Positions 1-12,745 of a stretch of DNA of 64,000 nt are shown piece after piece. The stretch is taken from NCBI GenBank assembly GCA_026929865.2, contig CM049410.1, forward strand, positions 12,290,501 to 12,354,500, given 5' to 3'. The translations under genes and the position numbers were made by a program. Positions within the stretch are counted from its first letter, which is position 1. Every line of letters begins with the position of its first letter. The DNA is from Hyperoplus lanceolatus. Its lineage: Eukaryota; Chordata; Actinopteri; Uranoscopiformes; Ammodytidae. The notes beneath the pieces were generated by a model that searched no databases, was not told the origin of the DNA, and saw only the letters and a list, made by a program, of their open reading frames with translations.

Positions 1-933
1 TCCATTTAGTTTTTTTGTTGAATTTTTTCTTGGCATCATTGCTGCCATTAATCAATATTAGGTTTTGGTGTAAGACCTCTAACAATGATTGCTTCAACAG
101 TTCATTATTCAATATTGCTCTACAAGGTATACGTTTTTTTGTTTAAAGGGCACATGTTTTCACCATAGATAGTATATAAAAATGGATGTAGCATCCGGGC
201 TGACCTCAGTTATTCACACGGCATCCAATAATCCTGGTTTATGCGCGTCGCCATCTTGTGAGATTTTTACCCCGCCTCACTCCTCTTGCTGAAAAAGGGA
301 ATCAACGTCACGTCGGGGGAGGGAGATACGTCTATCGAGCTGACGTATACCTCCGAGGGAAAGTGAGGAACAACGGGCGGAGAGCTGTCACTCAAGAGAT
401 TGAGCTAATACATTTTAACCTCAATAAGAATAAAAACTAGCCTGCTAGAAAAAAAATTCACCCCCCTCAGTGTTGTCATGGATATATAACCTAAACATAC
501 AGACTAGAATGTTTTTTTGGACCAGGCTGTAAATAGGTTTAATAAGACTGTGAAAACGGCCTGTTTAACAAGTGAGTCAAAGAAACATTTCTCAGTCTTG
601 TTACCAACCCCCAGTGGCCACCGGACGGTACTACAATGTGTGTCACTTCCTTATTTGATGCTGGTAAAAATCACTGAGGTTGGGGCTTGGTTTTCACTGG
701 CTATTTAGGCTTTACAGTAGTGTGTGTGTGCATGTGTAAGTTGTTTTGAACCAGTTTGTCATTTACATATGCATTCTGACTGAGGCTCCTACACACTCAA
801 AAACACACAGCTGGATACACGGCACAAGATAACATTTATCACAGGTACCAAAATACACCTGACAAGAAATATGCACACAAATATATTGTACATATATTGT
901 AGTTTGTAGACACACCACACGGATGCAATTCAA
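1..933. other. Unassigned AT-rich DNA
   Basis: I see no gene or recognisable mobile element here. Short open frames at 258-440 and 517-708 look random in composition and have no known motif. A 110-base stretch around 250-380 is more GC-rich than its surroundings and could be part of an unrecognised repeat. Confidence 0.5.
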
Positions 934-986
934 CCACACACACACACACACACACACCACGCACACGCACACGCACACGCACACGC

Positions 987-1024
<38 letters not shown>

Positions 1025-1026
1025 AC
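934..1026. repeat. CA microsatellite with CACACG units
   Basis: Perfect CA repeats change in the middle to four or five copies of a CACACG-type hexamer and then return to CA. The long histidine/threonine or cysteine/valine frames across it come from the repeat and are not genes. Confidence 0.95.
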
Positions 1027-1239
1027 AAACTGTATGCATTTTGAAGAACCATGTATTAAGGTAATTTTGTACAGCATCAGCTATGAATGTATAGTGTGTG
1101 TATGTATGTATGTGTGTGTGTGTTTGCCGTTATTGGAATTTGTGGGTTTGTGCTACAGGCATGCATTTACACATGCACAAAACCACTCAGCAGATAATAG
1201 AGCACCTTCTTCTGGTCCCATCCCCTCTTTCTCCGCCTT

Positions 1240-1240
<1 letters not shown>

Positions 1241-1280
<40 letters not shown>

Positions 1281-1282
1281 GT
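1241..1282. repeat. CTGT tetranucleotide repeat
   Basis: About ten perfect CTGT units on the + strand, inside a pyrimidine-rich stretch. Confidence 0.95.
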
Positions 1283-1603
1283 CCCCCATCCATCTCGCCC
1301 GCCGTCTTCCCTCTAAGTGATGACTATCCTGCCAGCTTAGCTCATGCTAATATCTCCAGCCATTAGGTGGATTTATGGCCCTGCTTCCTCTGTTGGGAGC
1401 AGAAAAAGGAACCTTTTGTAAGGATTCCAATCAATGCTCGTTCTCCTCCCTTCGTCTGCCTGACCTGCTTTCACAAGGTTCTTTTTTTTTATGCCAGCAA
1501 CATGTCACGCATGCACACAGTCATTTGAATAATGACAAAAATAATCTCCGTTCAACAAGCGACCAAGGCTTATTACAGACATGCAAAATGTTATGTGGTG
1601 CAT

Positions 1604-1718
<115 letters not shown>

Positions 1719-1793
1719 AGAATAGAATGTCAACTGCTTCTTATATTAAACAATTGTTATAAGCCATCTGGGGTATGACGTGTTGGTCTCATA

Positions 1794-2787
1794 GGGTGTA
1801 TTCACACATGCCATGTTTAGTTCGGTTGAAACGAACTCAGGTGCACTTCCGCCTTCGGTGCGCATCTTTCAGACATGTGTGAATACAGCAATCGCTCTCG
1901 GGGGCGGACCAAACAAACGCTCCGAGACCCAGCTGAAGAGGTGGTCTCGATGCGCTTCAAAACGCACTCTGCTGCAGTTTGTTTGTGTTTGTGTGCACTG
2001 CGCCTTTTCTTTCTTTTCTTTTTTAATAAATCGCCATCAGCTTCACACTATGGGATAGTGTTGTTGTCGCCATTGTTAGGAAGATTAGTTGTGGTTTGAC
2101 CGGGAGCCCCGAGCAAAAATATTACAGTTGATAATGACGGGTACACATGCTGAAATGTTCAGCGATCAGATGGAGAGGAGCGTCTCCCGTAGCCTACAGT
2201 GCCAACAGGTTCACGCTGCGCTTTGCATGAAGTGTGTGTTTTTATTTTTCTTCCCAAAGGGACCGTCAATACTGTCCCTGTGTCAGTTTGGAGCTGAACT
2301 GCGCCGAACTGACATCAAGCTGATACACAGCTTAATCAGCTGTGTTTCAGCTTTGGCCTATTCTTCACGCGAGCTGCACGTCCAGCAGCAAAAATACAGT
2401 AAAAATTATGTTTCACATCGTAGGCTACAAGCCACATAACGTGGCATTGACATGGGGCCACATATTATAACCATATGAAACAACAATAATTTCATGTTTT
2501 TCTTCTTTATTTATAGGCTAGATGTAGGCCTTTTTATTATTTTTAACCCCATATTATATCAATGATAAATTCGCAGTTTTTACTTCGTTCTTCCTAGCTC
2601 TCTCCACCCCAGAATGTCTGTCCAATGAATGAATGATCTCAAATCACGTGTGGTTTTGCTTCGTAATGCTGGTTCACTTACAAAAGGGGCAATATGAAAG
2701 TGGACCACACCAAAAAAAAAATCTAAATTCCATTTGGTCTGGACCAAAGCAAGTGAACTAACTGACTTTCCATGTGTGAATACACCC
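1794..2787 (+). mobile_element. Non-autonomous PIF/Harbinger-like element, copy 1
   Basis: The ends are inverted repeats: GGGTGTATTCACACATG on the left and its complement on the right. The 3-bp flanks are ATA and TTA, one mismatch from the TWA-type duplication expected of PIF/Harbinger elements. No transposase motif is visible inside. A second, inverted copy at 34244-35894 shares both ends and the interior and has perfect TAA flanks, so the boundaries are supported by two copies. Copy 1 is about 990 bases and has not been invaded. Family assignment is inferred from target-site size; the existence of the repeat is directly seen. Confidence 0.85.
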
Positions 2788-2952
2788 TTAAAAGCACGCA
2801 TGCCAACTAGTCCTTGAACATGGACCTCTTTCTTATCATGCACTGTTTTATAAGCTCCATAGATCAGCCCCTAGCAAACAAAGGACAGAACCCAATTTGA
2901 AGTTGAAAAGTAACCACAAATCACCTGAGATTAATCCACTGTTAAATGATAG

Positions 2953-2970
2953 AATGAATGAATGAATACT
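2953..2970 (-). repeat. GAAT tail of the neighbouring LINE
   Basis: Several GAAT units on the + strand read as ATTC units at the 3' end of the minus-strand LINE that begins near 4150. A short tandem repeat instead of poly-A at the 3' end is usual for CR1/L2-type elements. Confidence 0.7.
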
Positions 2971-3038
2971 TTATTCCGGACTCAAAGTTCCATATAAAAA
3001 GACAATACAAATACAATACAAATACAAGTCAACACAGA

Positions 3039-4144
3039 TTAAAATACATACAAGCATCGATTCCAATGTTTCCACAGCCCAGAGGAGTACCTTGTATCAC
3101 TCTGTTTAGTGTCAGTGAGTGCAGTTATTACTTTGTTTTTTGACTCAAGAAGTCGACACATAAATGTATACATTAAATTCCTCAACACAGCATGAAAGGT
3201 GGGGACATTACTTGTCACAAACAAGGAGCTAGCACTAGTCCACCTTGGAAGCTTAAGGAGGATCCTAAAGGCATCGTTATAGCTACCTGCAGCTTCCTTA
3301 GTTTAGCTGTTCTATATTTACACCAGAGGTGAGCTGTGTAAAATGGGGTACAGTAAGCTCTGAAGAGACTAACTTTCACATCTTCTGTGCACATATGAAA
3401 TTTGCGTGCCAACATATTGGCCTGTGCATAAAGTTTACAGCACTGGCGCTGGACATCATCATCATCACAAAGATCATCAGTGATGATGTGACCTAAATAA
3501 CGTACCTTTCTAACCACCTGTCACTGTCAGACTGTACTGTCTGACAGTGAGAATGAAGGAAACGTTAGCTTCTGATCCTCCTTAGTTTTAACAATCATAA
3601 TAACACTCTTCTTTGGATTGAACTTAATGTCATATTGGATGCCGTAACTAGAGCACACTTGAAGCAGTTGCTGTAGCCCGGCACTATATGGCGACATGAT
3701 GACCAAATCATCAGCGTAGATGAGGTGGTTGATAATACTCTCTCCCACCACACACCCAGTCTTACACTCTTGAAGTTGCTTAGAGAGGTCATCCATATAA
3801 ACATTAAATAACATAGGAGACAGAATTCCTCCTTGCCGCACACCATTGCTTACACAAAAAGGAGCAGATAAAACATTGTCCCATTTAACGCAAAAAGTTT
3901 GATGGGCATACCAAAACACTAACATTCTTAATAAAAATTTAGGGGCACCTCTATCTAACAGTTTTACAAACAATTTTTCATGATTTATTCTGTCAAATGC
4001 CTTTGATGCATCAATAAAACATAGGAATACAGATGTGTTCAGGCTAGTGTACCTGAACACAATCTCTTTAAGAGCATAGATACACAGGTCAGTGCCATGT
4101 TTTCTTTTGAACCCAAACTGATTGTCAGTAGTAAGAATATACAT
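3039..4144 (-). pseudogene. 5'-truncated jockey-superfamily LINE reverse transcriptase
   Basis: This is a decayed reverse transcriptase of a non-LTR retrotransposon. The upstream frame (3527-4144, 205 residues) contains FIDASKAFDR near residue 43, GVRQGGILSP near 101 and the catalytic YADD at 143-146. The C-terminal region continues in other frames at 3215-3517, beginning with a KVRYLGHIITDD-type motif, and at 3039-3224, so at least two frameshifts break it. The N-terminal endonuclease and the start of the polymerase are missing, a normal result of incomplete target-primed reverse transcription. The 3' end is the GAAT tract near 2953. CR1/L2/Rex1-like affinity is inferred from motifs and tail; the exact clade is uncertain. 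It cannot make a working protein. Confidence 0.9.
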
Positions 4145-4379
4145 TTCTACACTTCTTCATGTCTTTCCTAGTGACCTGTTGGCAACAATGAACTCAGTCC
4201 AGGAATCACATTTAGCTGTATTTTTTTTTCTTTTTTCACATCTTATAGTATGATAAGTTGATCCATTTAAAGACCTGCGTGTGTAACCAGTAAGTTATTA
4301 AGCATCAACACACACAGCATAGAGAGAGGGGTGGATAGGGTTTTTTGAGGAGAAGCCACAAGTGTGCACGCTTTTTATA

Positions 4380-4381
<2 letters not shown>

Positions 4382-4462
<81 letters not shown>
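4382..4462. repeat. GT microsatellite
   Basis: About 40 nearly perfect GT units. Confidence 0.97.
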
Positions 4463-4464
<2 letters not shown>

Positions 4465-5349
4465 GTGAATCACAGGGCAGTTTGTCATGTTGCTGCTCCA
4501 CAGCCCTGATCCAAGCTGACAGGTGAAGCTAAGCGCAGCTAAACAGCACACGTAACAGAGAGCAGGATGAAAAGGGGGGCAGTCAGGAGGCAACAGAGAT
4601 AAGGACAAGGCCAATAGACAAAATAATAATAATACAGAGACTGGGAGAGAGTGTTTGTAGATGTGGAAAAAGAAGTTGGACATAAAACTGTGTGTCTGAG
4701 AAATAGAGGGAATGTGGGAGATGGTGGCTAGAGTTAGAGAGCCATTAAAAAGAGAAACCATGGAGGAAAACAAGAAAGCTGTGAGAGGGAAAGAGAGAGA
4801 GGGAGAGAATGTGAGCAAAAGAGAAGTCTTGGGGAAAAAAAGGAAGGGATCAAGATTAGCTGGTGAAAGAAAATTGGTTAATTGACATTTTATCAAACGA
4901 GTGAACAGAGCAAGTTAATTTTTCATACCATCGCTCCATTAATCTATCCCCTCCCTCCCTCCATCACTCCCACCCTCTTCTCATGTGTATCTCTCCTTTC
5001 TCTCTGCCTCTCCACTTGCCCCTCCAATGGCTGTTGTGGGCTTGAGAATCGATTGAATGCCACAAGATAACTCTGTCATCAGCTATTTTTCTTAATGAGA
5101 AACCTATCGTTTTGTGCTGATGAAATCAAAGTGAGTAATTGTTGTTGTCTGCTGACAGCACATAGTAAGTGGTCCGGGGGCAAAAGACAGAAAGCGGAAA
5201 AGATATAGAATACAGGCAGAACCGATTTCCGAAAAGCAAATCCAGAGCCAACAAAACTCTTTCCAGCATAAGTGAAATATTTCCGAATCCTGCCTTTTTT
5301 TTTAAAGTGACAGGAGAAACGAAGACAAGCGGGACACATTGAGGGTACA
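4463..5349. other. Purine-rich unassigned DNA
   Basis: From about 4560 to 4870 the + strand is rich in AG-type purines, followed by pyrimidine-rich sequence at 4930-5010. I see no gene, RNA or mobile-element end here. Confidence 0.5.
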
Positions 5350-5352
5350 ATA

Positions 5353-5538
5353 AGGGTACATCAATTAGCTGTTAGTCAATGCTATATGGGCATTAACTAA
5401 GCATTACATAAGGATTAGTTAACTGAGCATACTATGATAGCTAAGCATTGACAGTTGGTTATTGCTAATTAAGCATTAAGTAGGCATGTATTAACTGTTA
5501 ATGCCATTAACTGAAAGTTAATTACAGTAATGTACCCT
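5353..5538. mobile_element. Small AT-rich MITE
   Basis: The ends AGGGTACAT and ATGTACCCT are inverted copies about 185 bases apart. The interior is AT-rich and reuses AAGCATT and GTTAGTTAACTG-like words in both orientations. The target duplication cannot be read with confidence (TA on the left, TT on the right). No coding capacity. The superfamily is unknown. Confidence 0.6.
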
Positions 5539-6047
5539 TTAAAGTATTACCGACAAACGAACCCTGCCAAGTATGAAGTGAGAAGGGATATAGGGCGGAG
5601 GATGATTGCAGGCAGACATCTGATGTGAAAGTGGCACCATGTGAGACAGGCCGTTTCAGTACACTTCTGAGAAAAAAAGTGATGTATAAAACATGATATG
5701 CGGGAAGACGGAGGTTGAGCAAACGAATGGAGAGGAAGCACAGAGACGGAGAGAAATAAAGAGAAAGACAGAGTGTGTGATGTGTGTGTGTGTGGATGGA
5801 ATTAGAAGAAGTCAAGTCGGACAGGTTGATAGATTGAAGTCATTGATGTGACCCACCCTGGAGATGTGCACTCACTCATGTAAGGGGGAGAAAAGCCCAG
5901 AGCCGACTTGGTGTACGTGTGCGAGCGTTGGAGGCTGTGTTTTTGATTTCATGACGAATGAGGAGCGAGAGTTGGCTGTGAGACTTGCTTATCCATTAGT
6001 ATATTATGCCGCATTGTCACAGTGTCCTTGCACTCTCTGTAGGTGAA

Positions 6048-6078
<31 letters not shown>

Positions 6079-6522
6079 GCGCGCGCCTTTGTGTGAGTGT
6101 GTGCCTTTAAACTCTGTGACAAACTACATATTGCGCATAGCTTTGATGTCTGTGTACAGGGCTGATCTTTGAGTTGAATGCAGTGTGAAGGGAAAATCTG
6201 TGCTTGAGTGAATGGGTGCGATGAGCTAAACGCAGGTTGACTCCTGGCTCCCACTTCTGTTGCTGCTCTGCATTGTAAAGCTATTTATGCTGTTGCTTCC
6301 TGTTGCATTACATTGCATTGCATCAAATGTATCGCGCTGCGCCATTTAGATAGGCAATGAGGTGTAATGTTTCAACTGTGCGAGCGATACTGCTACAGTG
6401 ATCAGACGAGAGGAAGGTAGTTATTTGGTGAACGACAAAAAGAGAGAAAAATAATATTTGTTGACATCAGTGTTGTAACCAATAGTATGCAGACTACATA
6501 GACAGATCTGATGTGACTCAAT
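5539..6522. other. Unassigned DNA with a short GT repeat
   Basis: It contains an imperfect GT/GC repeat at about 6046-6084. No gene or mobile-element end was recognised. Confidence 0.5.
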
Positions 6523-6643
6523 GGTGTTTTGTCCCCCCAACAGAGCCTGCAAGGCAGCGCTGCCTGCAAGGCTCTATTCCTTACCATTACCCTAACCCTA
6601 ACCGCAAGCTGCCTTGAAGGCTCCGTTGGGGGGACAAAACACC
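6523..6643. mobile_element. Foldback MITE of about 120 bases
   Basis: The left arm starts GGTGTTTTGTCCCCCCAAC and the right arm ends with its complement. The inner arms, built on GGCAGC and GCTGCC, also pair, leaving a loop of roughly 30-40 bases that contains CCCTAACCCTAACC. The whole unit can fold into one hairpin. It has no coding capacity and I could not fix a target duplication. Confidence 0.75.
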
Positions 6644-7020
6644 AAACACATCTGAAGTGAATGTTTTCTGGGGTAAATAGTATTTGATCCACAAACTGGC
6701 TGAATCAATGTATTGATAACTCTCAATAAAAACAACAACAAAAAAACATAGGCAACATAACATATATAAATATGATGTACATATAGTAGAAAAGATAATT
6801 GAAAAATAAACAAATTGTCAATTGTTTTCAGTCTGTTTGCTAATTCTGTTTGCTGGCGGGCTTTCCATACCTCAACAGGGATAGGATGTCAGCATAGACG
6901 TCGATTACGGGGGGGATGGGGGGTACATGTACCCCCCACTTTTCGTCAAGACTCATTTTGTCCCCCCCACTTTTTAAGCCGGACATGGAGTGCGTCCAGC
7001 CGTATTAAAACACAGCGTCA

Positions 7021-7052
7021 AGGTCTGTCTCTCTCTCTCTCTCTCTCTCTCT
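7021..7052. repeat. CT dinucleotide repeat
   Basis: About 16 CT units inside the outer hAT-like element. Confidence 0.9.
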
Positions 7053-7416
7053 GTCTGTCTCTGTGCGCGCGCGACCGTGATTGGCCGCCGCCTATCCTTG
7101 TTTCGCACTACCAGATTGGATGGATGCGTGTTGTGAATTGAGAACTGTCGGCTCATGGTGTGAGCCTCTCGCCTCTCTTTTTCGCTTTCTCTCTGTTTAA
7201 ACCTAAACAGATAAGCGTAGAAGCGGCACTAGTAGGCTTAGACCGTAAACTTTTTTTAAATAGCACAACAGCAGTGGATGGTCTAAAACAGTGAACATGC
7301 TCCGAAGTCTCCGCTAGTTCCTCTATGCCCACTAATGACTGTAAATGTAGCAGCAGTGTAGCAGACACAAACAGCAGCTTGTGTCGCGGCACATGGATAG
7401 GCCTACTGACGATGTT

Positions 7417-8654
7417 CAGTGACGTGCGGTCAGGGTAGGCAAGGTAGGCAGTGCCTACCCTGGCGCCGTGTGCAAAAAAATAAAAATAAAATAAAATATT
7501 TTTTTTATTTAATAAACTTATATTTGTATTATTACTGTTAATTATTTCGATCTTTACATGTAATCCGCGATTACTTTAAAAAAGTGTAGACGTTTTGATT
7601 AGAAAGGTGGCAGTTGGTAAGTTACGCCAAAGAAATATTGTGCCTTCGCTGTTTCCCATTCATTGTGTACGGCAAAGAATCAGTGCTTTTGCGCCTATTC
7701 ATTGTGGACGGCAAGAAAAAAAAGTTTTCGCGCATGCGCACTTGATTCTGTATTATTTAACATGTACGCAAATAAGCGGAATTCTTTGTGCTTTTTTTAC
7801 GTAAATGGTATGCCACATAAGCCTTTACGTTACATATCATCACACGTCGCGTTACACCCGCGGATTTTTAAGTCAACATTGCAGCTGCCGTGTCCGTGCC
7901 TTTCTTTATAGGTCCATGGTCCGTGCCCGCAGATATTTCAGACTGGAGGAATTTTATCAAAATGGATTATAATTTTAAAGAGGAACAGAATGAATAGCAA
8001 GAGAAAGGCCTGCGCCAGCCTTGGACGGTGTACAGCAGCAACAGGGACAAACAATGTTCGAGCATTTCAAACGGACAGGTAGCCTACATGAACGGAAGGA
8101 TGCTAGCTAGCTGTGCTGTCAGTCAGACTGTCACTGGATTACTATCGTCTTGCTTATTTCTACAGCCAGGGAGTCAGATTGGTGAGTCAGAAACTTTTTT
8201 TGGGGTTTATTTAACAATAAAGTTGGATGAATTGATACCGAGTGCAATCCATTCTGCATTTTATATTCAATTGAGCAGTTTTTTCATTGTTACTGACGGA
8301 CAAACCTAAGCTCTGCAATGTGGATAAATGGTTACATTCTGATGCTGGACAGGTCCATGGGGCATATGCTACTGGTACTTAATCTATTAAAATAAAGTTT
8401 ATGGAGTGGAGTTGCCATCAGTTATGCTGTAGTCCTACATAATGATGAATGCTGTCTTTTATTTTTAAGTTGAATAGAAGTAGTACCGGTAGTTTGAATC
8501 GGCGAAGGTTTGACTTGTTGCCTTACGTTTTTTCGGCCCTCGGTGTGAGGGACGGGTCCGTTAATTCGATGGATGCGATGTTTAATCATTTAGACCAAAC
8601 TACAGTAGGCTACGGGCAAACCTGAAGTCACCATCGTTACATTTCATATACGTC

Positions 8655-8701
<47 letters not shown>

Positions 8702-8853
8702 TGAGAGAGAGAGAAAGGGAGGAACTTATTTGAAATCGGCCGTGCGTGCCTGTTTGTTGTTTATTGTTTTTGATTTAACAATATATAGGTTTAAGAAATC
8801 TGGCTTTCAGAACTCAGTGCCCACCCACTCACTGACCTCACCGCACGTCACTG
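7417..8853. mobile_element. Non-autonomous hAT element nested in the outer hAT
   Basis: The terminal inverted repeat is CAGTGACGTGCGGT (14 perfect bases) at both ends, flanked by the perfect 8-bp duplication ACGATGTT at 7409-7416 and 8854-8861. The CAGTG start and 8-bp duplication together identify hAT. It is 1437 bases long with no catalytic hAT motif visible. A short frame near 8003-8110 reads plausibly as protein (a stretch containing MFEHFKRTG) and may be the N-terminal remnant of a transposase, but I cannot confirm this. A GT repeat lies at 8657-8700. Its clean duplication shows it landed after the outer element. Confidence 0.9.
8657..8700. repeat. GT microsatellite
   Basis: About 21 GT units running into a GA-rich stretch, inside the nested hAT element. 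Confidence 0.95.
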
Positions 8854-9323
8854 ACGATGTTGTTTATCAAGAAGTAATTGAAGCTGATCATGGCTATGCT
8901 ACTAGCTAAGTTGCCATGGAGACCGAGGCGGAGTAATATTGTTGTGCCACAGTCCAGCCGTGCTTCGGCTCGATTTGAGCACGGTCAAAATGCTTTCGAC
9001 CAATCAGATTGCTCAATCGGAACTACCTTCCCAAGCTCCTTTTGTTTACGTCATGTTTGGTTGGGCTACGGGGAGCAGCTAGTGGCTCATATGTCCGCTG
9101 CTTTTTGAAAATGCTTTTTTCATCAAATGTGTCAGACATCAGTGTTTTGTATACATTTTATTCATTAGTGAGCGGGTATGCCGTCTTTCAGAACCGTTCA
9201 TTACCTGCACTAAAGAGAAAAAAAGATGTTTCCTCATTGTCCCCCCCACTTTTGAAAATGCACTCCAGAATGCCTGTTTGTCCCCCCCACTTGTTTAGCC
9301 AAATCGACGTCCATGGATGTCAG

Positions 9324-11556
9324 TGTCGTTAGCTAAGCACAAAGTAAAACTAGCAAGTTGAGAAATTAGGCCAAATGAACACATCTTGTCTTTTGAATCT
9401 GTATGCAAAAAAGTGCAAAAATAACGCATTGTGTTCCATATATAAACATATATAGTTTCTTAAAGTAAGCAGTTCAAGTCAACAAAAACCCCACAAAAAA
9501 AGAGGGATCTGTAGTCAAGCATTAGGCATTCCTGAGTGTCTAAGCAAACGTTTTGCATGTTAATAGTTCCAGTGCTGGCTAACCAGCTGCACCCCCTTGG
9601 CCACATGAAGCACCAATCTGGTAGAAGCAGAACTGCCACATCCTGCTGCAGCTGCATCCAAAATAAGCAGTTAACATTTGCCATCCATCTTGTTGTATGA
9701 ATGAATTGTGTGAGTCTGCTTGCGTCTCACCTTCCCAAACCAAGCAACAGCAACAGCACCCTGGGGGGGCAGACGACCATCATGCGATAGCCACGTGTGC
9801 ACGCCTGTGATCCAAGGTCACTTAATTCCAGTGTTCACACAACGCTAACATTTACCGAAGGCCTGTCATGGTGCGCCGATGATAGAGTGCTGTAGTATTG
9901 CTAATTCATCACTGGCGCCCTGACCGAGACATATTTACAGTACAAGACATGCATTGGTTGTGTGTTGGGAGCAAGTGGGTGCATTCATAAGAAAGGGCGT
10001 AAAAGGGTGAAATGATCTCAGTGTCTGTGTGAAAGGGATGGATGGTTGGGATGTTGACCCCCGGGGGCTGAATAGCAAGGGCTGCTTTCAGGAAACTTTT
10101 AGAACAAATGCACTGCTTTATTTGCTAAAGTTGGTTTAAGCCACAGTTTCAACACGTTTACCATTCCAGTTGTGGAAACTATTGTCAACAAAAAGAATAA
10201 AATAACTTAAGGACACGTGTGTGCTGGTCCTCAAAAATTTGAAAGAGACATCTATCTATCTATCCATCTATCTATAAAGCAAGAAACGTCTGTCTGTCCG
10301 TCTGTCTGTGTTCCTGTGGCTCGCATATCTCTCTGAGTTTTAGTCTGAACGGCCTGAGCTTCCAGATATTGCTTGCGCACGGCACAAAGGTGTGCATCCT
10401 TCATTTTGAAGTTTTTTGGACCAAATATGTAGAAGTTATCATATTTTATATCATGCTGGTAATGAATACATTCACACTGAAGAAGACCTCAGTGACGGGG
10501 GAGCTTGAAGTAATCCCCAACTAAACCCCGCCTCCCTCTGATTTGATTGGCTGCTGCGACCAAAGCTTGCATTGACCAGCGGGACACACACAGCAGACAA
10601 AGCCTGTTGTTACTTCCTCATTCAATGCACCCAACTTTCCAAACAAAACGTTCTAAAACCTTTCCGCAGACATCACCAATTCCTCAAACCTGTCCGCGTT
10701 AGAGTTAAAGATTGCACGTTACGCTATTTTCACTGTTATACAGTTAATCCCGCAACAGTTAATTCCAGTTTGCATGTCAATAGCGTTTTCCATGTAAACA
10801 CGATAGCTTCCACGAAATGTTTTAAATTCGTCAGAAACTCACACCTAAACGAGCTACAGACTATTTAAGATGCAAAAATTCCCTTCATTTTGGTTACAAA
10901 AATACATACTGCTGCCTTTAAACTGCAATTACCAATAAAAAAATGTTTTACCTGCTTTGCCTATAAAAAAAATTGAGGATTATATGACGCAAAAAATATT
11001 AAAGATACACCAAAAGTGACATTGATGATCATGAGCCATGCGACAGCCATTTCAATGGCAGTGTGACACTGCCTATGTGTAGGCTTTCTGTGTCCCTCTT
11101 TCATAGACGGGTTACATTTAAGCATGTATAAGTTAATACCTGTTCCTACGGGCACTACACTAGTAGGTTTAAAGTCAAAACAGACACATGCTTGTTTGAA
11201 TAGAGAAGTTCACACATGTATAAATGACATACTCTATTATATTCTATTCTATTGAGATGCACTGTAATGATTTCTTCTGCAGGTTTCACCAATAAGTGAT
11301 TTGAGCTGTTTAGAGAGTGACAGATATCTGATCAGAGATCAATGGAATTATGTCTATATTGTTGTATTGATGGATTATGGTTCTATTATAGCGTAATGAA
11401 TACCTGTACGTTATCAATAACGTCAAAGGCTTCACAGGATGCTAGATATCCTGCTGATGATGTGTGTGTGTGTGCGTCTGTGTGTGTATTCATGCGTGGG
11501 TTATGTGTGCGTCACACCGATGAATGTTTGAGAACAAATCCCTGGAGGAGAATGAG

Positions 11557-11594
<38 letters not shown>

Positions 11595-12238
11595 GTTGTT
11601 TCTAAAATAAAGATGGGCCAAAAATAATGAGTGCAGGCGATGACTCAGAGGTTGACATATGGTATTTTCTGTGACATCACATTCAGCAGCACCCTGGCCT
11701 CGGTACTGAGATCCTGCCAGCAACTGGTGGAGGCGGCTCCCTGCACACTGACTTTGAACGGCTTCATTTGTATCAATATTTTACTGCTCTGTCAGGCAGG
11801 CTAATACGTTCACACCATGTAGAAAAAACCCGTGAAATCTGGTTCACCCTTTTTTTTTACATCACCACTGTAACGTTTTCAGTGAACACCATTGACTGGC
11901 AATTTAAAGTGACGCTATAATTTAGGCTTCTTATTATCAGACATGAGAAAAAATGATAGATAAATCAGCTTCTGTGTAGAAAGAGGACATAATATTAATT
12001 GATATGATTTAGTTAGTCCCTCCAAAAAAGGTCAATTCATGTATCAAAAAACAAGTCATTTCTATTCACACTTACATTTCAGTGAATATCTTTTCACAAT
12101 CTATCTGCTACCTGTCCGTATTTTGTGTGTGCGCTGACATAGAGGCTGTTGTTAATACACAGCCTAGGCCCTGTAAAGTGGTATTTATACAAAGGCTATG
12201 TAAACAAAGGGGGCCCACGTGCCCCCGATGGGACTGAC
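9324..12238. other. Unassigned DNA with simple repeats
   Basis: It contains TATC units at about 10250-10275, GTCT units at 10288-10312, and GT repeats at 11460-11490 and 11554-11592. A segment around 10480-10870 looks like an interspersed repeat (CCGCCTCC and GATTGGCTG box-like words, ending near CTGCTGCCTTTAAA), but I could not pair its ends. No gene was recognised. Confidence 0.45.
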
Positions 12239-12745
12239 AATGGCCGCGTTTCCCAGAATCCCAAAGAGCCTCTTTGGGCAGAGTTCTTCTTTGGAGCGCA
12301 CTTAAGAACGCTGTGAAAGAAGAATGCGTTTCCCAGATTCCTTCTTAGCGAAAGTAGTACTTTCACTAAGATGGAACTGAAAGACGGAGCTGACCCACTC
12401 TTTCAACCTTTCTTAGCGACCAAATCGTCAGTGATCATGCCGCGTCAGGGAAATTTATTTCCTCCACTTTTCGAAATAATAAAACAATGCTCAATCGGAC
12501 CACTGGCGCAAGAAACATAGACTAATAGTAGAGAAAAAAAATGTTTTAATGAATCAGACGTTTACGTTTTCCACACACATGTGAGTTTATAGTACTACTA
12601 CACATACAAAAAAATCATCAACAACCCTTCAACAACAGCATTTCACAGATATCAAAGAAACAGATTTAATTGAACTCAGCTGAACCTCATTCAGAGCGGC
12701 TCCACCTGCTAAAGGCGTTGCCAAAGTCCGCGCGTGTGAGAAACC

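Larger units (their letters stand above)
6893..9315. mobile_element. hAT-like DNA element (outer)
   Basis: The ends are CATAGACGTCGATT on the left and AATCGACGTCCATG on the right, inverted with one mismatch. They are flanked by a perfect 8-bp direct repeat, GATGTCAG, at 6885-6892 and 9316-9323. An 8-bp duplication is the hallmark of hAT insertion, though a few other superfamilies also make 8 bp. Both ends also carry a subterminal GTCCCCCCCACTT word (about 6960 and 9240-9290). The interior holds no recognisable transposase and is interrupted by a separate hAT element at 7417-8853. Without that guest the element is about 980 bases, consistent with a non-autonomous derivative. Confidence 0.8.

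Noticed and set aside
763-1077. Long cysteine/valine or threonine/histidine open frames across CA/GT tracts, here and at many other places
   Set aside because: Dinucleotide repeats are open in all frames. The residues outside the repeat show no domain or coding signal.
6585-6602. Interstitial telomere sequence
   Set aside because: Only about two CCCTAA units, and they are the loop of a small foldback element rather than a telomere remnant.
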